Below are positions 58,046 to 64,000 of a stretch of DNA of 64,000 nt, in pieces. Source of the DNA: Apostichopus japonicus (taxonomy: Eukaryota; Echinodermata; Holothuroidea; Aspidochirotida; Stichopodidae); NCBI RefSeq assembly GCF_037975245.1, contig NC_092571.1:27935564-27999563 (forward strand). The letters run 5' to 3'. The notes below the pieces were generated by a model that had not been told where the DNA came from, ran no database searches, and saw only the letters and a program-made list of their open reading frames with translations. Position numbers and translations under genes: made by a program. Each line of letters begins with the position of its first letter. Position 1 is the stretch's first letter.

Positions 58046-58285
58046 ATGACTTCAGCTTCAGTATTTCGGGTTCTAGTGCTTTTCGCAAATGTAATATTTA
58101 TGGAAGCAACTGTTGTAAATAGAACGATACAGTTTGAAGATATTATGAAAATATATGCAGTTTTTCAAGTCGACGGATTTAATCTTTCATATAGCCCAAA
58201 TGATATTGCTAATATATACCTATGTTTACCTAAGGAGCATCACTGGCTACCTCAGGGAGACTCTCGGAATCGTTACCAAATGTAT
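58046..58285 (+). pseudogene. Receptor E: truncated receptor pseudogene
   Basis: Begins like C (MTSASVFRVLVLF, ATVVNRTIQFEDIMKIY) and preserves only the signal peptide and the first part of Ig domain 1. The first disulphide cysteine is replaced (SYSPND where B has LCSPND), and homology stops at about 58285, where block R1 begins. No acceptor upstream. Closest to C, so C and E descend from one truncated or decaying parent. Confidence 0.85.
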
Positions 58286-58985
58286 GTATGATATATGCAA
58301 CTCAATGGATTGCCTAATTATTCCTATTATAAACAAGTACACCGGCTATAATTTCATTGGACAGTTAACCGCCTATTGAAAAACATCAACATGTGATTTG
58401 CGCCCTCTTTATTTGTTTTCCGCGGACGTCCATGGAAACAGTCTACTTGTTTTCAACCGCTACAAACCGTGCACATTTTCTTCTGTATTTTCTGTTTGTC
58501 ATTATACTGTTTGTATATTCGGTGCACTAGGGTTATTGTGATTCTACTGTAAACTTCAATATGAAGTCGTTACTTATCTGCTACGGCATAAGACTTGTCA
58601 ATATAGTGTCTACTGTACCCAGTATTAGTTTGTAAAAGACTTTCCCCACAATATCAAGTTTAATACTTGAAATTGATCTAGCTTAGAGATGTTATCTATT
58701 TTAAATGGTGATGGATGTGATTAGTATAAGAAGAAAATTAGATCCCTCAATGACTGCTGTTTACGACAAGTTCTTGTTAAACATCTAATGTACTTAATTT
58801 CATTCCGAGTGCTTACCCTTTTACTTTCATTGAAATGAAATCCAACCAAAGAAAAGTTTAATTGCGCCATCATTTTTTTTCTCATTTTCTTTTTTGCATT
58901 AAATGTGTCCGTTGATAAGGGGTATATTGCATCTACATTTATAAGTCTTCAAAATAATTTTATAGGGGATCTCCTAAACCGTTAT
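58286..58985 (+). repeat. Array block R1, third copy (with empty sites)
   Basis: Paralogous to 38250-38800 and to 45890-49261. It contains the uninterrupted targets CTTGTCAA (58594-58601) and TTGCATCT (about 58927-58934) that carry transposons in the other block. Confidence 0.75.
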
Positions 58986-59070
58986 ATGCCGTTAATTTAT
59001 CATCGTCGGTGTTAGCGAAATTCCTAAGAATTACGAAGTACTATCGGATACACCATTATACCGCAGCTAA
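58986..59070 (+). pseudogene. Degraded 5' exon of receptor F
   Basis: Matches the 3' three quarters of the conserved 5' exon (CCGTTAATTTAT..TC....GTGTTAGCGAAATTCCTA in part), but the start GCATGTTTGG is missing and the donor CTAAG|GTAAC has become CTAACGTTAC, with no GT at the junction. Confidence 0.65.
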
Positions 59071-60541
59071 CGTTACATTTTCAGGTATATATGTAAGCAT
59101 CACACATGACTGTCCTCCTCAGTGGAGTTCGATTTACATTCGTCTTTTATGTATAATTTTTTCCTGCATAGGCGTGTAGGCTATCACTGTGTTAAGCCTC
59201 AGATGATTTACCAGAAAACTGTAGTACTAATCGAATTTAATCAATTCTATATATTCGGTTATATGTGTCTTGTTGTGGAGATATAAATGTAGTACAATAT
59301 TCGTATGACTATGGCATAAACCTATTTCTTTTCTATACTCAAATGGAATGATTTGATTCAGGATTGGTTGTTTGAATAAACGCTTCGGTGACTATGTATA
59401 CTATTCTAGAGAGAAAAAGCATTAACAATTTCGTCAAACGTTGATGCAGTCCACCTAGCTTTTGGAATGTTATGTACCACACAATCATAATTCTATAAAG
59501 ATTTGAGCAAAAGAACGACTAGGAAGGGGTTGCTACATATATTCTACCTGTTTAACCGAATTCGAACTGTTTGCAGTGTTTAGAGAACGTTGTGTTTAAA
59601 GTAGTCCCATAAGTTCAACTTCATTACATTTAACATATGATAACATCCCAGTACACTACTGTTTAGGTATAAAGAAATGTTTTTTCCTTCAATTTCTTAC
59701 CCGACCGAATGCTATCCCCCGCCCGAATGACGATCAGAGGTGGAGAAATGGGGATAAGCACCCAACAGTGTATGTAGGCATGGATTGTCTCTGCGAAGGG
59801 TTGCTAATAATTTATGAAGTTCGATCCATTACATGTATATTTTTCAAAAAGTCTCACTGGACATATTTGCTTCAAAAGTTGCGAAAAGTTCAGTTTCAAG
59901 TTCAACCGTTTTTGGTTTTTATTGCAAAGTTTTCAGTGAGGCTTGGTCTATAAAATGTCCAGTCGCACGTTTAGTAGTTCACCGAGCCATTGGAATTTCA
60001 TGGGTAAGAACCACACTACTACTTACATCATTGACATTGGGTGCCAACTGGTTATACATTATTAATTCCTGCCGTTCAGGCTTCAGCCAAATTGAGTACC
60101 GTTTTGCAGTGTTACTAGAAAATACTTTGTTGGTAATGTTACTATCAAACCGACTTGTCGTTGTTATGGGCATAAATTCATGTCACTCGTGTAGACAGAA
60201 GTCGCTTGATGGCGAGCATAAGGGGAGAGGAAGTTGGCTGGGTTCAGAACCACCCCCCCCCCCACCACACACACATCCTTTTTCATCATTTGCCATACTA
60301 ACCCCTTACTTTCAACATTTGTATGTCTGTCCATGTAAAGTATACAAAATAATTTTATACAGTTGAACGGGGTAATTAGCATCATTCAAAGAAATGTGTT
60401 TAGACCAGTCACTCTTTCAGCAATCTATTACCGATAATGAATCATCGTAAGATGAAACCAGTGTGTTTAGGGCATGAAAAAAACCGTTTTAATTGACATT
60501 GTGCCCAATTATTTTTTCCATGTTTCTGATTAAATCCTCAG
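59071..60541. other. Intron or spacer upstream of receptor F
   Basis: 59100-59880 is unassigned and may be an insertion. 59960-60540 matches the introns of B and D and ends in TTAAATCCTCAG. Confidence 0.5.
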
Positions 60542-60592
60542 TCATTGATCGTACATCTCATCGACTTGAAACACATAATAGCAGGCGTTAAG

Positions 60593-62033
60593 ATGACTTC
60601 AGTTTCACTTTTGCGGATTCTGGTGCTTGTCATTTACACCAACGTTTTATTTCTTGAAGCAAGTGCCGCATATAGGACATTACAGTTTGCAGATACTAAA
60701 CAAAAATATTCAGTATTGGATCGTGATACGATTAGGTTTTTATGTAACCCACTGGATATTGAGAAAATGTTAATGTTTACCACAGAATCAACCCTGGTTT
60801 CTTTAGGGATATCGAATGTAGCATTACCAGATGAATATGACTTTGAATGCAATGAAACAAGTTGTGCACTAACCATTAAACAAATAGAGAGGAAAATGAG
60901 GACGAATATGAATGCCGGTTTCCTAAACGATCTTTGATAATACAAGTACTTAGCAGTCCATCACATGATTATCCTGTGTGTAATTCAAGCTACACCTCTA
61001 CTACATTCTTCCTCGATTCGTTTCAAGAGCCGTTCTAGTTTAGTTGTCTGTGTGAAGAAGCAAATCCACCAGTTAACATTTCATTATCTGCCAATCATGG
61101 ATATGGTGAGATAAACAACAAAACTGACAAACATTTAACGATTAGTAAAACAAATAAGACTGTATCACTTTTTTATTCATCCTGGATTCATCCTGGATTC
61201 ATCTGGATTCATCGTTTAATAACAGAACCTTTGTCTGTACTGTCACACAACAGCTACCTGCTCCCTATCACAGCTACAATAAATCTTGTTCCTTCGGACC
61301 ATTGATACTACCGGTATTCTCGGTATCGATTCATACATCTCACTATACAGTCACCACAAACAGTACAGAAAAAAATACTCTCATGTGTACCAGTAATGTG
61401 AGTGGAGTTGTATTAGAGTGGTATAATATTTCCCTCGACAATTGGGATTATAATATTACTCGGATCAATGATTCATTAGAGCTAAAGATTTTCGATTATG
61501 GATCAAGTATCGATCCACCAATAACTATTTGGTGTCATGGTTCGTATGGAGGAAGAACTGTCTCCCGATACGCCACAATCGGTTCCGCGAGTACAGACGA
61601 GCATGAACATCTCCCTACATCAATAATAGCGGCATTGATAGTGTTCGTCATTTTGGTCATCATCGCCATAGTTCTTGTACTAATCGGAGTACGTAAAAAC
61701 AGGGAAAGAAAAACAAAAATACAGCAGCTTCCTGCGATGCCATTAACGGATACAGGACAGACACGCTCTCACTTATCTTCTCAGGGTAACACTCAGTCTC
61801 CGCTTCCTGGCACTTACACGACTACAGTAAGTCCTGAAAGTATGAATATGCAACATCGCCGAATGAAAGAAGACTTATTGTACGCTCGATCGATAACTTT
61901 AAATCAACAAATTGAGTAAGAAACAAAACAATATTTTGATATCAATGAAGTTGCTTCATTTACATACGACAAGGAAGATTATCTCGTTCCGAATCAGCTT
62001 GAAACAGCGGTTTTGTACCATGATATTAGTTAG
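60593..62033 (+). pseudogene. Receptor F: full-length receptor pseudogene
   Basis: Follows the D gene from ATG to the final TAG (62031-62033), but with at least four lesions. A one-base deletion near 60893-60897 shifts the frame just before the second cysteine of Ig domain 1. An in-frame TAG lies at 61036-61038 in domain 2. A 17-base net insertion near 61170-61215 comes from repeated CTGGATTCATC. A stop at 61917-61919 truncates the tail before its last tyrosines. The distal domain is closest to D (SAAYRTLQFADTKQKYSVL). The membrane helix and most of the tail code are preserved, suggesting recent decay or a donor for gene conversion. Confidence 0.9.
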
Positions 62034-63755
62034 TTGATTGGAGCGTGCGTAAGGGCGGGGTAGGAATGGGGTGATAAGACGTTTGTGCATTCAGACGTGG
62101 AAAATAGAGCTATTTAATATATAGACCTTTGTTATAGTATAAACATGCATCCAAAGGCATAATTTCCCCGCCACCACAAACTTGTTGGCCCTATGTGGAT
62201 TTTATGTTGCGAATGTGGTGTTAATTGGGCTTGAGCTAACATTGTAGTACCTTGTAAAGCATCATGTCTTTTTGCATTAAATATGAGCTGGTTACATGTG
62301 GGCTGTAAATGGTTAAATTAATGTGGGTTAATTATGGGACGAGTGATTGCGTTCGATGTGAGGTTTGACATGTGGACATGGGCAACTTATTGTAGGTAAA
62401 CCAAGGGATTACCTGTTGGGTTGCAATTAATGAGAGTTTATCAATCGGGGCCCATATGGCTTTGCAATTATGTAGGCTGTAGGCCTTGGCCTCATTCATA
62501 TTAGCGTAGCTTATATACGCAATAATTTAGGATAACGAGTGGGAGGAAAGACCTACATAGCAATCACATCCACAGAGGCCCCATGCAGGTTGAAAAACGT
62601 GGGATTAAACTAGGAAGGGCTAACCATGGATTATATACTAGCGGCGACGCGTATGGTAGTTGTTATAAATATGTGTGGACAGAAATACGTGAGCTAACAT
62701 CACCGCTTTAGCCTAGACCTTGTCCAATTAATGTGGGTTGCATGTTAGCTTCAAATAGTTACATTCAAGTGGATTAACCTTAGGATGACTGACTGGTTCT
62801 CGCGAATGGTTTTACATGACTTTGGAATGTGCCAGTTTTGTGCGGGTAAATCAAGGATTGCTCAGTTGTGTTGGTGTGGGTATAATATGAGCTGCACAAG
62901 GACAATTACTATGCATATAACATGATTGTAATATATCTAAGCTGAGCCACGTGTTTGTTATGGAGGCTACGAAGTGCACAATTGGTGTTATACTAATTAT
63001 TAAATGCTCCACCTTTTATGTGATTTGTTTTAAAGTACTACACCTAGCTATTGTCAAATTTCTTACACAGAAAGAACAGAGAACCTACCCATTGTTCAGC
63101 TATATACACTGCAATATGAAAGAGCATATTTATTTCTTATCATATCCAGGAAGCCAACGTGCAACTTCTGTCAATTGGGATTTACACAACTGATCATATA
63201 CATACTCAGTTACATTGCTGATGAAGCATCCATTGTAGTTTTAAATTGCTGGAGTATAGTTTTCGGTTTCGACGCCGGAGGCTCGAGAATTTATACAGTC
63301 AATGATGACGTGTGTGTATTTATATACGTGTGTATTATGTGTGTTAGTGACAGCTAGCTCGTAAACAAGAAATAGTGGCTTGTCATACCTACATAATTTA
63401 TGCATTTTGATGAGCAGATATGCAATATTTGTTTTATAGTTCCCTTATGTGAATATTAATGAGTGGTCGGGGATTAATGTAAAGTTTTTAATTCATATTT
63501 TTCATACTTTATATGATTGTGTTAGTATGCGATATGTACATTGTCATTATTATAAAATTTAATCTTATTAGTATTCATGATTGGACGAAGTTACTATTTA
63601 AATGCTATGACTGTAAATATAACACTGTTGGTAGATGTGCTTTATTTCTTTCAAGTCATGACATGTCATTGACAGTTATTCAACGCCAGTTTATACGCAT
63701 TTACACAACAGCAGAATCACTGTTGTCGAGTGGTACGGACTTCGTGAAGTGGTCT
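62034..63755 (+). repeat. 3' flank block R2 of receptor F
   Basis: Closely matches 54414-55735, then 43330-43590 in the B flank over about 63360-63640. No gene is seen to the end of the block. Confidence 0.7.
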
Positions 63756-63835
63756 TTTTCTAGATAGATGGATAGATGTATATATGGATAGATAGATGGA
63801 TAGATGGATAGAAATAGATAGATATATTTATATAT
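63756..63835 (+). repeat. GATA/GATG microsatellite
   Basis: Imperfect tetranucleotide repeat (GATAGATGGATAGATG...) of about 75 bases. The remaining 165 bases to the window end show no feature. Confidence 0.85.
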
Positions 63836-64000
63836 TATGAAATTTAGATGTTTATGTGACCGGGTTTGAGGATGACTCATGGGGTAACGGTATACAGATA
63901 TAGCGTCCTCTCTTGGCGCGAAGATGTGACCATATCATATATGTCAACGGATTAAACTCACTTCAGTATACAAGCCATATTTACGGAATTCGCTTCTACA

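Noticed and set aside
59833-60366. 177-codon open frame upstream of receptor F
   Set aside because: Paralogous to the non-coding introns of B and D, and includes poly-C and CA-rich low-complexity sequence.
1-64000. CRISPR array or prokaryotic operon
   Set aside because: The repeats are minisatellites or transposons without regular unique spacers, and the genes are intron-bearing animal genes.

Overview
The window is eukaryotic, AT-rich animal DNA: genes are split by GT-AG introns, intergenic and intronic space is long, and much of it is short non-autonomous DNA transposons with recoverable target-site duplications (TSDs). The gene types, the tRNA-derived SINEs, the fold-back elements built of short tandem repeats (which recall sea-urchin TU elements) and the recurring TAGGCCTA-type words suggest an invertebrate deuterostome, perhaps an echinoderm. 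That is inference; no diagnostic marker gene fixes the species.

Layout. 1-6.1 kb is a transposon nest (402-4490, holding 552-3562, holding 2102-2482) followed by a fold-back element (5294-6035). 6.7-15.5 kb carries a type II membrane glycosyltransferase gene: the anchor exon is at 6683-6836 and the catalytic exon at 14558-15456. Its 7.7 kb intron holds SINEs, a decayed LINE and an approximately 2.4 kb satellite array. 15.5-16.8 kb is another nested transposon, starting just after the glycosyltransferase stop codon. 18.5-31.2 kb holds a monocarboxylate-transporter-like (SLC16/MFS) gene in four recognisable exons. Exon 2 carries a hAT-type MITE and exon 3 a one-base frameshift, so this copy is probably a pseudogene. 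Intron 1 contains a second copy of the composite transposon and a decayed copy of exon 1.

35-64 kb is the most interesting part: a cluster of cell-surface immunoglobulin-domain receptors whose ectodomain, membrane segment and tail are all encoded in one exon. Gene A (34996-36519) is a diverged member. Genes B (39846-41255) and D (52989-54410) are intact. C (about 45119-45425), E (about 58046-58285) and F (60593-62033) are pseudogenes. Intact products have a signal peptide, a V-like Ig domain, two further Ig-like domains, one transmembrane helix and a tyrosine-rich tail of about 105-135 residues ending in an ITIM-type motif (IKYAEI in A, VLYHDI in B and D). B and D are nearly identical over the membrane-proximal ectodomain and tail but strongly diverged in the distal V-like domain. 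The array looks built from a two-gene unit (full gene plus truncated gene) duplicated as B-C and D-E, followed by F. It looks like a fast-evolving inhibitory-receptor family and is the best candidate here for an undescribed system.

The array's own duplication supplies internal controls: two transposon insertions (48508-48875 and 49270-50348) have matching empty sites in the paralogous block near 58.6 and 58.9 kb. No transposase gene or other autonomous element was recognised, and no tRNA, rRNA or CRISPR locus was found; the tRNA-like sequences are SINE heads.
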